Below are positions 35,160 to 45,234 of a stretch of 64,000 bases of DNA, piece after piece; within the stretch, counting starts at the first letter, position 1, and each line of letters opens with the position of its first letter. The DNA is taken from positions 124,001 to 188,000 of the forward strand of contig CALWGF010000002.1 of the NCBI GenBank assembly GCA_944379995.1, read 5' to 3'. The notes below the pieces were generated by a model, which worked only from the letters and a program-made list of their open reading frames with translations, had not been told where the DNA came from and did no database searches. The translations under genes and the position numbers were made by a program. This stretch comes from an uncultured Clostridia bacterium. Lineage in GTDB: Bacteria > Bacillota > Clostridia > Lachnospirales > Anaerotignaceae.

Positions 35160-36167
35160 GTGAAAATGATGAAAATTACAGCATTTTTAATGACTACTGT
35201 TTTAGCTTTTGGAGTATTATCTGGTTGTAGTAATAAAAATACAGAAAATACAGTTACAGAAGATGTAAAACCAGTAGAAAAAACAACTATAAACATAGGT
35301 GTAATAAAAGGACCAACAGGTATTGGTGCTGTTAAACTTATGGAAGAAGATGAAAATGGTATATCTGAAAATGATTATAATTTCGTTATTGCTTCATCTC
35401 CAGATGAACTTAATGGTAAAATTATAAATGGTGAAATTGATATTGCAGCAGTTCCTACAAATGCAGCTGCTGTACTTTATAATAAAACAGAAGGAGAAAT
35501 AAAACTTTCTGCTCTTAATACTCTTGGTGTTCTTTATATTCTTGAAAAAGGTAATGAGATACAAAGTATAAATGACCTTTCAGGTAAAAAAATAGTTGCT
35601 TCCGGAAAAGGTGCTGTTCCTGAATATGCTATAAATTATATACTTGAAAAAAATGGTATTACAGATGTTGAAATAGAATATAAAACAGAACATGCCGAAG
35701 CTGTAACAGAACTTGTTTCTGGAAATGCTCAAATAGCACTTGTTCCTGAACCTAATGTTACTGCTGCTCTTTCAAGTGACCCTGAAATAAGAATTGCTCT
35801 TGATATTACTGATGAATGGAATAAGGTTTCTGATGGAACTGTTCTTTCAATGGGTAGTATTGTTGCAAGAAATGATTTTATAGAAAATAACAAAGAGGCA
35901 TTTGATGAATTTCTTGATGAATATGAAGACTCTATTGAATTTGTAAATTCTGATATGGAAAGTGCATCACAGCTTGTTGAAAAATATGGTATTATGCCTA
36001 AAGCTGCTGTTGCTCTTAAAGCTATACCTAATTGTAATATAGTTTATATTGATGGTAAAGAAATGAAACAAAGCATAGAAGGTTTTTATAATATTTTATA
36101 TGGATATGAACCTAAGTCAATAGGAGGAAAACTTCCTGATGAAAATTTCTACTATATTTCAGAATAA
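35160..36167 (+). CDS. ABC transporter substrate-binding lipoprotein, NitT/TauT-like
   Basis: Exported binding protein of 335 residues. Lipobox VLSGC, with the lipidated Cys at residue 23. The mature part starts with INIGVIKGPTGIGAVKLMEED and contains GEIDIAAVPTNAAAVLYN and LSGKKIVASGKGAVPEYAINYIL, resembling the SsuA/ThiY fold of sulfonate and thiamine-precursor binding proteins. The ligand is unknown. The start is GTG 35160 after AAGGAAG. The 3' end overlaps the permease start by 29 bases. It forms an operon with a permease, an ATPase and a DMT transporter. Confidence 0.88.
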   Translation: MKMMKITAFLMTTVLAFGVLSGCSNKNTENTVTEDVKPVEKTTINIGVIKGPTGIGAVKLMEEDENGISENDYNFVIASSPDELNGKIINGEIDIAAVPTNAAAVLYNKTEGEIKLSALNTLGVLYILEKGNEIQSINDLSGKKIVASGKGAVPEYAINYILEKNGITDVEIEYKTEHAEAVTELVSGNAQIALVPEPNVTAALSSDPEIRIALDITDEWNKVSDGTVLSMGSIVARNDFIENNKEAFDEFLDEYEDSIEFVNSDMESASQLVEKYGIMPKAAVALKAIPNCNIVYIDGKEMKQSIEGFYNILYGYEPKSIGGKLPDENFYYISE

Positions 36168-36903
36168 TAAATTAAAAAAATTTATAATTGCCTTTATATG
36201 GCTTTTTATATGGCAATGTATTTATAAAGCTGTTGGAAAGGAGATACTTATAGTATCTCCTTTTAATGTATTATTAAATATTATAAATAAAATAACAGAG
36301 TATGATTTTTGGCTAATTTGTTCTCATTCTATTTTTAGAATAATGAAAGGATATTTTTTGGGGGTTATATTTGGTATTATAACAGCTTTTATTTCATATA
36401 AAATTAAATTTATACATGATTTTTTATACCCTTTTTTCAGTATATTAAAATCAACACCAGTGGCATCTTTTATAATACTTGCTCTTATTTGGATAAAAAC
36501 TGATAATGTACCTGCATTTATTGTTTTTATAATGACTTCTCCTGTTGTATGGACTAATATATATGAAGGTCTTTCAAAAACTAGTAATGAGCTTATAGAA
36601 GTATCAAAAATTTTTGAGTTTAGTTTTTTAAAAAAATTAAAATATATATATATTCCACAACTTATACCTTATATTTCACCATCTTGTACAGTTGCTTTAG
36701 GACTTGCATGGAAATCTGGTATAGCAGCAGAGATTATAAGTTCTCCTAAAATATCAATAGGTTCTGTTATTTATGACAGTAAAGTATATCTTGAAACATT
36801 AGAGCTTTTTACATGGACTACTGTTGTTGTTATAATAAGTATAGTTCTTGAAAAAATTATTATATATTTTATAAAAAATATTTTTGAAAGGAAAATAAAA
36901 TGA
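36139..36903 (+). CDS. ABC transporter permease, NitT/TauT-like
   Basis: Membrane subunit of 254 residues with about six helices. The SsuC/TauC-type core is visible: RIMKGYFLGVIFGIITAF, PFFSILKSTPVASFIILALIWI, and the ATPase-coupling loop around IEVSKIFEFSFLKKLKYIYIPQLIPY. The ATG overlaps the upstream gene; AGGAGG at 36122-36127 inside that gene is a plausible but distant ribosome site. The stop overlaps the ATPase start (ATGA). Confidence 0.88.
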   Translation: MKISTIFQNNKLKKFIIAFIWLFIWQCIYKAVGKEILIVSPFNVLLNIINKITEYDFWLICSHSIFRIMKGYFLGVIFGIITAFISYKIKFIHDFLYPFFSILKSTPVASFIILALIWIKTDNVPAFIVFIMTSPVVWTNIYEGLSKTSNELIEVSKIFEFSFLKKLKYIYIPQLIPYISPSCTVALGLAWKSGIAAEIISSPKISIGSVIYDSKVYLETLELFTWTTVVVIISIVLEKIIIYFIKNIFERKIK

Positions 36904-37508
36904 CAATAGAACTTAAAAGTATATATAAAAGCTATGATAATAAAAGTATTATTTCAAATTTATCATATACTTTTCAATGTGGTAAAAAATATTGTTTTTA
37001 TGGTCCTTCTGGACAAGGTAAAACAACTCTTTTAAGAATACTTATGGGACTTGAAAGTATTGATAAAGGAAGTATTGTACATAAAAATAATAAAAAGTCT
37101 GTTGTATTTCAAGAAGATAGGCTTTTTATGGGTTTTACCGTTATTGAAAATTTAATGGCTGTAAATAATGATTATAAATTTTGTATTAATATAATTGAAA
37201 AAATGGGTCTTTTATATGATGAAAATACTATTTGTAAAAATTTAAGCGGTGGTATGAAAAGACGAGTTGCCATAGCTAGGGCATTGGCTTTTAATAGTGA
37301 TGAATATTATTTTGATGAACCTTTTAAAGGTCTTGATGAAAATACTAAAAATAAAGTTATAGAAACTGTAAATGAGTTTACAAAAGATAAAACTTGCTTT
37401 TTTATAACCCATGATATACAAGAGGCTTTTGATATGGATTGTATAATTTTAAGTGTTGAAAATAGTCCTATAAGCTGTTTTGTTGAAAAGAGGTTGAATG
37501 TAATTTGA
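36900..37508 (+). CDS. ABC transporter ATPase, compact
   Basis: ATPase of 202 residues, shorter than the usual 240-260 of SsuB/TauB but with every motif: Walker A GPSGQGKTT, Q-loop VVFQEDRLF, signature LSGGMKRR, Walker B EYYFDEPFKGLD and the switch His in FITHDIQEAF. The missing part is the C-terminal extension. It overlaps the permease (ATGA) and the following DMT gene (TTGA), so all four genes are tightly coupled. Confidence 0.92.
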   Translation: MTIELKSIYKSYDNKSIISNLSYTFQCGKKYCFYGPSGQGKTTLLRILMGLESIDKGSIVHKNNKKSVVFQEDRLFMGFTVIENLMAVNNDYKFCINIIEKMGLLYDENTICKNLSGGMKRRVAIARALAFNSDEYYFDEPFKGLDENTKNKVIETVNEFTKDKTCFFITHDIQEAFDMDCIILSVENSPISCFVEKRLNVI

Positions 37509-38374
37509 GAAAAAATATATGTTATATGCTTATACTATCTGCGGCTATAATGTGGGGAACTCTTGGAGTATTTACAAAAAATTTAACTGCTATTGGATTT
37601 TCTACAACAGAATTACTTTTTGTAAGAGGACTTATAACATTTTTAGTTTGCTTTTTAATATATTTTCCTAAACATAAAGAAAAATTGAAACTTAATAAAA
37701 TTTCTGATATTAAATATTTTTTTGGTACAGGAATATTAAGTTATTTGTTTTTTAATATGTGTTATATGAATTCCATAATAGAAACAGGCATGAGTGTTGC
37801 TGCAATACTTCTTTATACTGCCCCTGCAATAGTTATGATTATTTCTGTTTTTATATTTAATGATAAAATTACTAAAAATAAAATAATTATTGTTTTATTT
37901 ACTTTTATAGGTTGTTGTATGGTTACAGGTTTGGGAAAAGGAGAAAATATATCATTTAAAGGTATTATATTTGGTTTATGCTCAGGCTTTGGATATGCTT
38001 TGTATTCTATATTTGGTAAATGTGCTATGGAAAAGGGATATTCTTCAGCAGCTGTAACAACATATACTTTTTTATTTGTTACTATTGGAATTATACCATT
38101 TGTAAATATTCCAAATCTTATTGTTAGAATATATGAAAATGGTGTTGTTTTGGATTTTATATTATCAAGTATTATAACTGGTGTTTTACCTTATATGGCA
38201 TATACAAAAGGGCTTTATGGTGTTAAAGCTGCTAATGCCTCAATAACTGCTTCTCTTGAGCCTGTTGTGGCTTCTATTCTTGGAATATTAATATTTTCAG
38301 AGCCTATATCGTTATTTAAAATAATAGGAATATGTCTTGTTATGGGTAGTGTTTTTGCTACTGCGAAAAATTAG
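37505..38374 (+). CDS. DMT-superfamily transporter (EamA)
   Basis: Ten-helix membrane protein of 289 residues with two EamA repeats; the first starts AAIMWGTLGVFTKN and the second SGFGYALYSIFGKCA. Members export or import small metabolites such as amino acids, or purine-like compounds. The start is TTG 37505, overlapping the ATPase stop, behind GAGGTTG. Being locked into a NitT/TauT operon suggests it handles the same compound family or its product, but the substrate is unknown. Confidence 0.87.
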   Translation: MRKNICYMLILSAAIMWGTLGVFTKNLTAIGFSTTELLFVRGLITFLVCFLIYFPKHKEKLKLNKISDIKYFFGTGILSYLFFNMCYMNSIIETGMSVAAILLYTAPAIVMIISVFIFNDKITKNKIIIVLFTFIGCCMVTGLGKGENISFKGIIFGLCSGFGYALYSIFGKCAMEKGYSSAAVTTYTFLFVTIGIIPFVNIPNLIVRIYENGVVLDFILSSIITGVLPYMAYTKGLYGVKAANASITASLEPVVASILGILIFSEPISLFKIIGICLVMGSVFATAKN

Positions 38375-38453
38375 ATTTTAAATAATTTTGTGTTGTAAAT
38401 ATACTTAAAACAATATAAAATTATTAATAAATCATAATAGGAGGTAAAAAATT

Positions 38454-39695
38454 ATGGCTACAATAAAGGCGTTTAAAGGTATACGTCCTGCAAAGGAATA
38501 CGCAAAAGATGTTTCGGCACTTCCATATGACGTTGTTAATAGTGATGAAGCAAGAGAAATGGTAAAGGGAAAACCATATTCATTCCTTCATGTTGATAAA
38601 GCTGAAATTGATTTAGACCCAAGTGTTAATATATATGATGATAGTGTTTATGAAAAGGCTAAAGAAAATCTTTATAGTATGATTGATAAAGGTATACTTA
38701 TAAAAGATACTGATGATTGTCTTTACATATATGAACTTACAATGGCAGGTAGAAAACAAACAGGTCTTGTTGTATGTACTTCAATAGATGAGTATATTGA
38801 TGGAACTATTAAAAAACATGAACTTACAAGAGAAGATAAAGAACAAGACAGAATTCGTCATGTTGATACTCTCAATGCTAATACAGGACCTATATTCCTT
38901 GCTTATAAATATAATGATAAAATTAATAATATTATAGAAAATTGGAAAAATGAACATTCTCCTGAATATGATTTTGTTACTGATGAAGGTACTAATCAGA
39001 GAGTTTGGGTTATTAATGATAATGCAACAATAGAAAAACTTACTTCTCTTTTTGATAAAGTAAGTAATCTTTATATTGCTGATGGTCATCACAGAAATGC
39101 TTCTGCTGTTAAAGTTGGACTTAAAAGAAGAAATGAAAATCCTAATTATACAGGTAAAGAAGAATTTAACTATTATCTTTCTGTACTTTTTCCAGATAGC
39201 CAGTTAGCTATACTTGATTATAACAGAGTTATAAAAGATTTTAATGGACTTTCAAAAGAAGAATTTATTCAAAAACTTTCTGAAAAATTTGAAATTAAAA
39301 AAGAAAATGGAATGTTTAAACCTTCTGAAATTCATACTTTTGGTTTTTATACAGATAAAGAATGGTATAGTATGAAAGCTAAAAAAGAAATTATAAAAAA
39401 TGATGTTATAGAAAGTCTTGATGTTTCTATACTTCAAAATAATGTTCTTGTGCCTATACTTGAAATAGATGATATAAGAACAAGCAAAAGAATTGATTTT
39501 GTTGGTGGTATAAGAGGTCTTTCTGAACTTGAAAAACGTGTTGATAGTGGAGAAATGATTGGGGCTTTTGCTATGTATCCTACATCAATGGCTGAACTTA
39601 TGGCTGTTGCTGATGAAAATAAAATAATGCCTCCAAAATCAACTTGGTTTGAACCAAAATTACAAAGTGGTCTTTTTATTCATACACTTGATTAA
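38454..39695 (+). CDS. DUF1015 family protein
   Basis: Soluble protein of 413 residues. The family start IKAFKGIRPAKEYAKDVSALPYDVVNSDEARE is unmistakable in pieces, with HELTREDKEQDRIRH, YIADGHHRNASA and a late FVGGIRGLSELEKRV. DUF1015 genes often neighbour serA and serC, and I recall free-serine kinase activity reported for some members, which should be checked. Here it lies more than 21 kb from serC-serA. AGGAGG precedes the ATG, and the gene is a single unit with its own terminator. Confidence 0.9.
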   Translation: MATIKAFKGIRPAKEYAKDVSALPYDVVNSDEAREMVKGKPYSFLHVDKAEIDLDPSVNIYDDSVYEKAKENLYSMIDKGILIKDTDDCLYIYELTMAGRKQTGLVVCTSIDEYIDGTIKKHELTREDKEQDRIRHVDTLNANTGPIFLAYKYNDKINNIIENWKNEHSPEYDFVTDEGTNQRVWVINDNATIEKLTSLFDKVSNLYIADGHHRNASAVKVGLKRRNENPNYTGKEEFNYYLSVLFPDSQLAILDYNRVIKDFNGLSKEEFIQKLSEKFEIKKENGMFKPSEIHTFGFYTDKEWYSMKAKKEIIKNDVIESLDVSILQNNVLVPILEIDDIRTSKRIDFVGGIRGLSELEKRVDSGEMIGAFAMYPTSMAELMAVADENKIMPPKSTWFEPKLQSGLFIHTLD

Positions 39696-39700
39696 TATAA

Positions 39701-39728
39701 AAAAGCTGTATCTTGAGATACAGCTTTT
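39701..39728 (+). terminator. Intrinsic terminator after DUF1015
   Basis: AAAAGCTGTATC (39701-39712) pairs with GATACAGCTTTT (39717-39728). Confidence 0.8.
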
Positions 39729-39886
39729 CACGTTTTGTGTAAAATTGTAATATTATATATTTTTACACTTACATATAAAGCAAATATATTATGAAAGTCA
39801 TAACTAAATCCTTTACAGATTAACGATAAAAGTATATTATATTTATTGAAAATTACGTTTAATATTTTATGAAAGGACGAAGTTTA

Positions 39887-41332
39887 ATGGAAATAAGAAC
39901 TAGATTTGCACCAAGCCCAACAGGTTATATGCATATCGGAAATTTAAGAACTGCTCTTTATGAATTCCTTATAGCTAAGTCACAGGGTGGTAAATTTATA
40001 CTTAGAATAGAGGATACAGACCAAGAACGTTATGTTGAAGGTGCTACTGAAATTATCTACAATACTTTAAAAATGACAGGACTTACACATGATGAAGGTC
40101 CAGACATTGGCGGAGATTATGGCCCTTATGTTCAGAGCGAAAGAATGGGAATGTATCTTGAATATGCTCTTCAGCTTGTTGAAAAAGGAGAAGCATATTA
40201 CTGTTTCTGTACTAAAGAAAGACTTGAAAGCCTTAAAGTAAGCAATAAAGAAGGTACTGCTTTTGCTAAATATGACCGTCACTGTCTTTCTCTTTCAAAA
40301 GAAGAAATACAGAAAAACCTTGATGCAGGTATGCCTTATGTTATTCGTCAGAAAATGCCTACTGAAGGAACAACAACATTCTCTGATGTAGTTTATGGTG
40401 ATATAACTGTTGAAAATTCTGAGCTTGATGACCAAATACTTATAAAAGCTGATGGTTTCCCAACATATAACTTTGCTAATGTTGTTGATGACCACCTTAT
40501 GGAAATTACACATGTTGTAAGAGGTAGTGAATATCTTTCATCTACTCCTAAATATAACCTTTTATATAAGGCTTTTGGTTGGACTGCTCCAGAATATGTT
40601 CATCTTCCACCAGTAATGAGAGATGCTCATCATAAACTTTCAAAACGTCATGGAGATAAGTCATTTGAAGACCTTGTAAGAGAAGGATACCTTGTTGAAG
40701 CTATTGTAAATTATATTGCTCTTTTAGGTTGGAGCCCTTCTGATAATCAAGAAATATTCTCTCTTGAAGAACTTAAAGAGAAATTTACAATTTCAGGTTT
40801 AAGTAAATCACCTTCTATTTTTGATATTAAAAAACTTACATGGATGAATAGTGAATATATCAAAAATATGGAATTTGAAAAATATTTTGAATTAGTTAAA
40901 CCACGTCTTGAAGAAGCTGTTAAAACAAAAACTCTTGATATTAGAAAAATTGCAGCACTCCTTCAGAAAAGACTTGAAACATTAAATGATATACCACGTC
41001 TTGTGGATTTCTTTGATACTCTTCCAAAGTATGGAACAGAACTTTATGTTCATAAAAAAATGAAAACAACAGAAGAAATAGCTCTTACTGCTCTTAAAGC
41101 TGTTGTTCCTGTTATTGAAAGCATTGATGATTGGAATGAAGAAGTAATTCATGATAAACTTATGGCACTTGTAACAGAACTTGGTATGAAAAATGGACAG
41201 GTTTTATGGCCAGTAAGAACTGCTCTTTCAGGTGAACCAACTTCACCAGGTGGAGCTATTGAACTTGCAGATATTCTTGGTAAAGAAGAAACTTTAAGAA
41301 GAATTGCTGTTGGTATTGAAAAACTTTCTTAA
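39887..41332 (+). CDS. gltX: Glutamate--tRNA ligase
   Basis: Class I synthetase of 481 residues that charges tRNA-Glu, and probably tRNA-Gln for later amidation. The HIGH-type motif is [18 protein letters not shown] (residues about 8-25) and the KMSKS-type motif is [10 protein letters not shown]. The helical anticodon-binding region fills the last third. The start is ATG 39887 (MEIRTRF) after GAAAGGA; an ATG at 39869 would precede that site. A single-gene unit between two terminators, without a T-box leader. Confidence 0.96.
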   Translation: MEIRTRFAPSPTGYMHIGNLRTALYEFLIAKSQGGKFILRIEDTDQERYVEGATEIIYNTLKMTGLTHDEGPDIGGDYGPYVQSERMGMYLEYALQLVEKGEAYYCFCTKERLESLKVSNKEGTAFAKYDRHCLSLSKEEIQKNLDAGMPYVIRQKMPTEGTTTFSDVVYGDITVENSELDDQILIKADGFPTYNFANVVDDHLMEITHVVRGSEYLSSTPKYNLLYKAFGWTAPEYVHLPPVMRDAHHKLSKRHGDKSFEDLVREGYLVEAIVNYIALLGWSPSDNQEIFSLEELKEKFTISGLSKSPSIFDIKKLTWMNSEYIKNMEFEKYFELVKPRLEEAVKTKTLDIRKIAALLQKRLETLNDIPRLVDFFDTLPKYGTELYVHKKMKTTEEIALTALKAVVPVIESIDDWNEEVIHDKLMALVTELGMKNGQVLWPVRTALSGEPTSPGGAIELADILGKEETLRRIAVGIEKLS

Positions 41333-41334
41333 AT

Positions 41335-41360
41335 AAAAAACAGGCAAAAGCCTGTTTTTT
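41335..41360 (+). terminator. Intrinsic terminator after gltX
   Basis: AAAAAACAGGC (41335-41345) pairs with GCCTGTTTTTT (41350-41360) around an AAAA loop. Confidence 0.88.
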
Positions 41361-41426
41361 ATTATATTTATGCATATAAAATAAGTTTTTATAAAATTTT
41401 ATTGTTAAAGTTTTAATAAAAAAACA

Positions 41427-41454
41427 TTGACAAATTGAAATTTAGTATTATAAT
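41427..41454 (+). promoter_or_regulatory. Promoter of the riboflavin operon
   Basis: TTGACA at 41427-41432 and TATAAT at 41449-41454, spacer 16, just upstream of the FMN riboswitch. Confidence 0.8.
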
Positions 41455-41479
41455 GAACTTGTAATTAAATAACGAATTA

Positions 41480-41591
41480 ATCTTCAGGGCAGGGTGAAAT
41501 TCCCGATTGGCGGTAAAGTCCGCGAGCATTTTTATGCAGGATTTGGTGAAATTCCAAAACCAACAGTTATAGTCTGGATGGAAGAAGAGTG
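41480..41591 (+). ncRNA. FMN riboswitch (RFN element)
   Basis: Contains the conserved RFN blocks in order: CTTCAGGGCAGGGTGAAAT, TCCCGATTGGCGGTAAAGTC, CGCGAGC, then GGATTTGGTGAAATTCC, ACCAACAGTTATAGTCTGG and ATGGAAGAAG. The variable stem sits near 41527-41536. FMN binding would switch on the downstream terminators and shut off ribD-E-BA-H. The 464-base gap between gltX and ribD is fully accounted for by terminator, promoter, riboswitch and two expression-platform terminators. Confidence 0.97.
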
Positions 41592-41640
41592 ACATATTTT
41601 ATATGTATTTTTTTGCATGTATTTTTATGATTGATATTGC

Positions 41641-41669
41641 CCTGAGAAAATGTTTTTCTCAGGTTTTTT
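41641..41669 (+). terminator. Riboswitch expression-platform terminator 1
   Basis: CCTGAGAAAA (41641-41650) pairs with TTTTCTCAGG (41654-41663), followed by six T. Confidence 0.85.
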
Positions 41670-41741
41670 ATTTTTTTAGACATATTAATTCATGACTTTT
41701 ATTTGTATTATACAATTTTTATATACATATGAATATTTTTT

Positions 41742-41772
41742 GCCCTAAGAATTTTTTTCTTAGGGCTTTTTT
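41742..41772 (+). terminator. Riboswitch-linked terminator 2
   Basis: GCCCTAAGAA (41742-41751) pairs with TTCTTAGGGC (41757-41766), followed by six T. A second intrinsic terminator between riboswitch and ribD. Confidence 0.85.
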
Positions 41773-41796
41773 ATTTAAAAAACGGAGGTGTTTATA

Positions 41797-42873
41797 TTGG
41801 ATTATATGAAAAGAGCTATTGAACTTGCAAAACTTGGAGAAGGAGCTGTAAATCCTAATCCACTTGTAGGTGCAGTAATAGTTAAAAATGGAAAAATAAT
41901 AGGAGAAGGTTATCACAAATATTTTGGTGGAAATCACGCAGAAGTTGAAGCTATAAATAATGCTACTGAAAGCGTTTGTGGTGCAGATATTTATGTGACT
42001 TTAGAACCTTGTTCTCATTATGGTAAAACACCTCCTTGTGCTTTGAAAATTGTTGAATGTAAATTTAAAAATGTCTTTATTGGTTCTAAAGACCCAAACC
42101 CTCTTGTAAGTGGTAAAGGTATAAAAATTATTGAAGATGCTGGAATAAATGTTTATACAGGGATATGTGAAAAAGAATGTAATAAACTTAATGAAGTATT
42201 TTTTAAATATATAAAAACAAAAAAGCCTTTTGTAGTAATGAAAACAGGAACTACTCTTGATGGTAAAATATCAACAGTAACAGGAGAGTCAAAGTGGATT
42301 ACAAATGAAAAATCAAGAGAATATGTTCAAAAACTCAGAAATAGTCTTTTGGGAATAATGGTGGGTGTGAATACTGTTATAAAAGATAATCCAAGACTTA
42401 CAACAAGAATTGAAGGCGGAAGAAATCCTATAAGAATAATTGCTGATAGTACTCTTAGAACACCTGAAAATGCCAATGTTCTTGATGTGTCACAAGGAAG
42501 ATGTATTATAGCAGTATCCCAAAAGGCAGATGCTTCAAAATGTGAAAGATTTAAACAAAAAGGCGTTGAAATAGTAGTAGCAGGTGATGAAAAAGTAGAC
42601 CTTAAAAAACTTATGGAAATACTTGGTGGTATGGGTATAGACGGAATACTTCTTGAAGGTGGTGGAGAACTTAATTTCTCAATGCTTAAAGAAGGTCTTG
42701 TCGATAAAGTTATAACTATAATTGCACCAAAAATATTTGGTGGTAAATTGGCTAAAACATCTGTTATGGGTGAAGGTATTGAAAATATAAATGATGCATT
42801 TAATTTAAAAGATATAACTGTTGATAATATTGAAAATGATATTGTTATAACAGGTTATGTGGAAAAGAGGTGA
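41797..42873 (+). CDS. ribD: Bifunctional riboflavin deaminase/reductase RibD
   Basis: Two-domain enzyme of 358 residues that deaminates and then reduces the pyrimidine precursor of riboflavin. The N-terminal deaminase has the zinc motifs HAEVEA and EPCSHYGKTPPCA, and the C-terminal reductase starts near 145 with KTGTTLDGKIS and contains ILLEGGGELNFSML. The start is TTG 41797 (MDYMKRAIELAK), eight bases after GGAGG; the ATG at 41806 is too far and the GTG at 41788 overlaps the site. First gene of the rib operon. Confidence 0.95.
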   Translation: MDYMKRAIELAKLGEGAVNPNPLVGAVIVKNGKIIGEGYHKYFGGNHAEVEAINNATESVCGADIYVTLEPCSHYGKTPPCALKIVECKFKNVFIGSKDPNPLVSGKGIKIIEDAGINVYTGICEKECNKLNEVFFKYIKTKKPFVVMKTGTTLDGKISTVTGESKWITNEKSREYVQKLRNSLLGIMVGVNTVIKDNPRLTTRIEGGRNPIRIIADSTLRTPENANVLDVSQGRCIIAVSQKADASKCERFKQKGVEIVVAGDEKVDLKKLMEILGGMGIDGILLEGGGELNFSMLKEGLVDKVITIIAPKIFGGKLAKTSVMGEGIENINDAFNLKDITVDNIENDIVITGYVEKR

Positions 42874-42879
42874 TAACTT

Positions 42880-43527
42880 TTGTTTACAGGAATTGTTGAA
42901 GAAACAGGAGTTGTTAAAGGTGTAATAGGTGGGGAATGTGGCAGTATTAGAATAAAGGCATATAAAATACTTGAAGATATGAACATAGGTGATAGTATTG
43001 CTGTAAATGGTGTATGTCTTACTGTAACTGAATTTAGTAATAATGAGTTTACTGCTGATGTTATGGCAGAAACTATGAGAAAAACCAATTTAGGTAAACT
43101 TACTATGGGTGATAGTGTAAATCTTGAAAGAGCAATGAAAGCTAATGGAAGATTTGGTGGTCATATAGTAAGTGGTCATATTGATGGGGTTGGTGTAATA
43201 GAAAATTTCAAACAAGAAAAAAATGCTGTTTGGATTACTGTTTCAGCTTCCCAAGATATTCTTAAATATATAGTACATAAAGGCTCTATTACCATTGATG
43301 GAGTTAGTCTTACAGTTGCTTATATTGATAATAAAGTGTTTAAAGTTTCTCTTATACCTCATACTGGTAAAGAAACTATACTACTTAAAAAGAAAGTAGG
43401 AAGCCTTGTTAATTTGGAAAATGATATTATTTCAAAATATGTTGAAAAACTTATTAAACCTGAAAGTAATGAAAAAGAAAATAAAGGTTCTTTAAGTATG
43501 GAATTTTTATATAAATGCGGATTTTAA
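42880..43527 (+). CDS. ribE: Riboflavin synthase alpha subunit
   Basis: Dismutates two lumazine molecules to riboflavin. The 215 residues show the duplicated barrel: MFTGIVEETG at the start, IGDSIAVNGVCLTV in the first half and GSITIDGVSLTV in the second, with SGHIDGVG between. The start is TTG 42880 after AAGAGGTG, seven bases past the ribD stop. Confidence 0.95.
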   Translation: MFTGIVEETGVVKGVIGGECGSIRIKAYKILEDMNIGDSIAVNGVCLTVTEFSNNEFTADVMAETMRKTNLGKLTMGDSVNLERAMKANGRFGGHIVSGHIDGVGVIENFKQEKNAVWITVSASQDILKYIVHKGSITIDGVSLTVAYIDNKVFKVSLIPHTGKETILLKKKVGSLVNLENDIISKYVEKLIKPESNEKENKGSLSMEFLYKCGF

Positions 43528-43539
43528 GGAGATGATTAA

Positions 43540-44745
43540 ATGTTTGAATTTAATACTATTGAAGAAGCTCTTGAAGATTTAAAAGCAGGTAAAATGATAC
43601 TTTGTACTGATGACCCTGACAGAGAAAATGAAGGTGACCTTATATGTGCCGGTGAATTTGCTACTGGTGAAAATATAAATTTTATGGCAAAGTATGCAAA
43701 AGGTCTTATATGTATGCCTGTAAGTAAAAAAGAGGCTGACAGATTAGGTCTTTATCCTATGGTTGCTAAAAATACAGATAATCATGAAACAGCTTTTACA
43801 GTTTCAATAGACCATGTTGATACAACAACAGGTATTTCAGCTTATGAAAGGTCTTTAACTATAATGAAAGCAACAGAAGATAGTGCAAAACCTGAAGATT
43901 TCAGAAAACCAGGTCATATGTTTCCTCTTATAGCAAAAGACAATGGTGTACTTGAAAGAAATGGTCATACAGAAGGTACTGTTGACCTTATGAAACTTGC
44001 AGGACTTAAAGAAATCGGTGTTTGTTGTGAGATTATGGCTGACAATGGCGAAATGATGAGAACAAGTGAACTTATTGAGTTTGCAAAAGAACATAATCTT
44101 AAGTTTATAACAATTAAAGATTTACAAGAATATAGAAGAAAACATGAAAAAATAATGGAAAGAGTTGTTTCTGCTAAACTTCCTACAAAATATGGTAACT
44201 TTAATATATATGGTTATCAGAATAAAAGAAATGGTGAACATCATATAGCACTTGTAATGGGTGATGTTTCAAATAATGAGCCTGTTCTTGTAAGAGTACA
44301 TTCAGAGTGTCTTACAGGTGATGCATTAGGTTCTGCAAAATGTGACTGTGGTGACCAATATGATGCAGCTATGAAACAAATTGCTAAAGAAGGTAGAGGA
44401 GTACTTGTATATTTAAGACAGGAAGGTAGAGGAATAGGGCTTATAAATAAACTTAAAGCATATTCTTTACAAGATAAAGGTATGGATACTGTTGAAGCAA
44501 ATATAGCTCTTGGTTTTCCAGCAGATTTAAGAGATTATACTGTTGGTGCTCAAATATTACAAGATTTAGGTGTTAATAAATTAAGACTTCTTACTAATAA
44601 TCCACAAAAAATATATGACCTTGAAGTTTTTGGTCTTGAAATAATAGAAAGAGTTCCTATTGAAACTGAACATAAGCCAGAATGTGAGTTTTATATGGAA
44701 ACAAAAAAACATAAAATGGGACATATACTTGAAACTTTTAAATAA
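43540..44745 (+). CDS. ribBA: Bifunctional DHBP synthase / GTP cyclohydrolase II
   Basis: Fused enzyme of 401 residues that makes both riboflavin precursors. The N-terminal DHBP synthase (about 1-200) has [12 protein letters not shown] and [14 protein letters not shown]; the C-terminal GTP cyclohydrolase II (about 205-401) has the zinc motif [17 protein letters not shown] and [13 protein letters not shown]. Both active sites look intact. AAGGAGATG precedes the ATG, 12 bases after ribE. Confidence 0.96.
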   Translation: MFEFNTIEEALEDLKAGKMILCTDDPDRENEGDLICAGEFATGENINFMAKYAKGLICMPVSKKEADRLGLYPMVAKNTDNHETAFTVSIDHVDTTTGISAYERSLTIMKATEDSAKPEDFRKPGHMFPLIAKDNGVLERNGHTEGTVDLMKLAGLKEIGVCCEIMADNGEMMRTSELIEFAKEHNLKFITIKDLQEYRRKHEKIMERVVSAKLPTKYGNFNIYGYQNKRNGEHHIALVMGDVSNNEPVLVRVHSECLTGDALGSAKCDCGDQYDAAMKQIAKEGRGVLVYLRQEGRGIGLINKLKAYSLQDKGMDTVEANIALGFPADLRDYTVGAQILQDLGVNKLRLLTNNPQKIYDLEVFGLEIIERVPIETEHKPECEFYMETKKHKMGHILETFK

Positions 44746-44763
44746 AATGGAGGTAATTTTATT

Positions 44764-45225
44764 ATGAATATTATAGAAGGAAAACTTATATCAAAAGAAG
44801 CTAAAATAGGAATTATTGTATCAAGATTTAATGAATTTATAGGAAGTAAACTTCTTTCAGGTGCAATAGATTGTCTTAAAAGACATGATATAGAAGATGA
44901 TAATATAACTGTTGCATGGGTTCCGGGAGCATTTGAAATACCACTTATTGCAAAGAAAATGGCTATGACAAAAAAATATGATGCTATTATATGTCTTGGT
45001 GCAGTAATAAGAGGTTCTACAAGTCATTATGATTATGTATGTGCTGAAGTTTCAAAAGGTATTGCTTCAGTAAGTCTTGAAACAGGAATACCTGTAATGT
45101 TTGGAGTTCTTACAACTGATACAATAGAACAGGCTATTGAAAGAGCAGGAACAAAAGCAGGTAATAAAGGCTATGATTGTGCAGCTTCTGCAATAGAAAT
45201 GATTAATGTAATAAAAAATATATAA
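44764..45225 (+). CDS. ribH: 6,7-dimethyl-8-ribityllumazine synthase
   Basis: Icosahedral or pentameric enzyme of 153 residues that condenses the two precursors to lumazine. Motifs are [43 protein letters not shown] with the catalytic His, and [24 protein letters not shown] precedes the start. Last gene of the ribD-E-BA-H operon, followed by a terminator. Confidence 0.96.
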   Translation: MNIIEGKLISKEAKIGIIVSRFNEFIGSKLLSGAIDCLKRHDIEDDNITVAWVPGAFEIPLIAKKMAMTKKYDAIICLGAVIRGSTSHYDYVCAEVSKGIASVSLETGIPVMFGVLTTDTIEQAIERAGTKAGNKGYDCAASAIEMINVIKNI

Positions 45226-45234
45226 TTTGTTATT

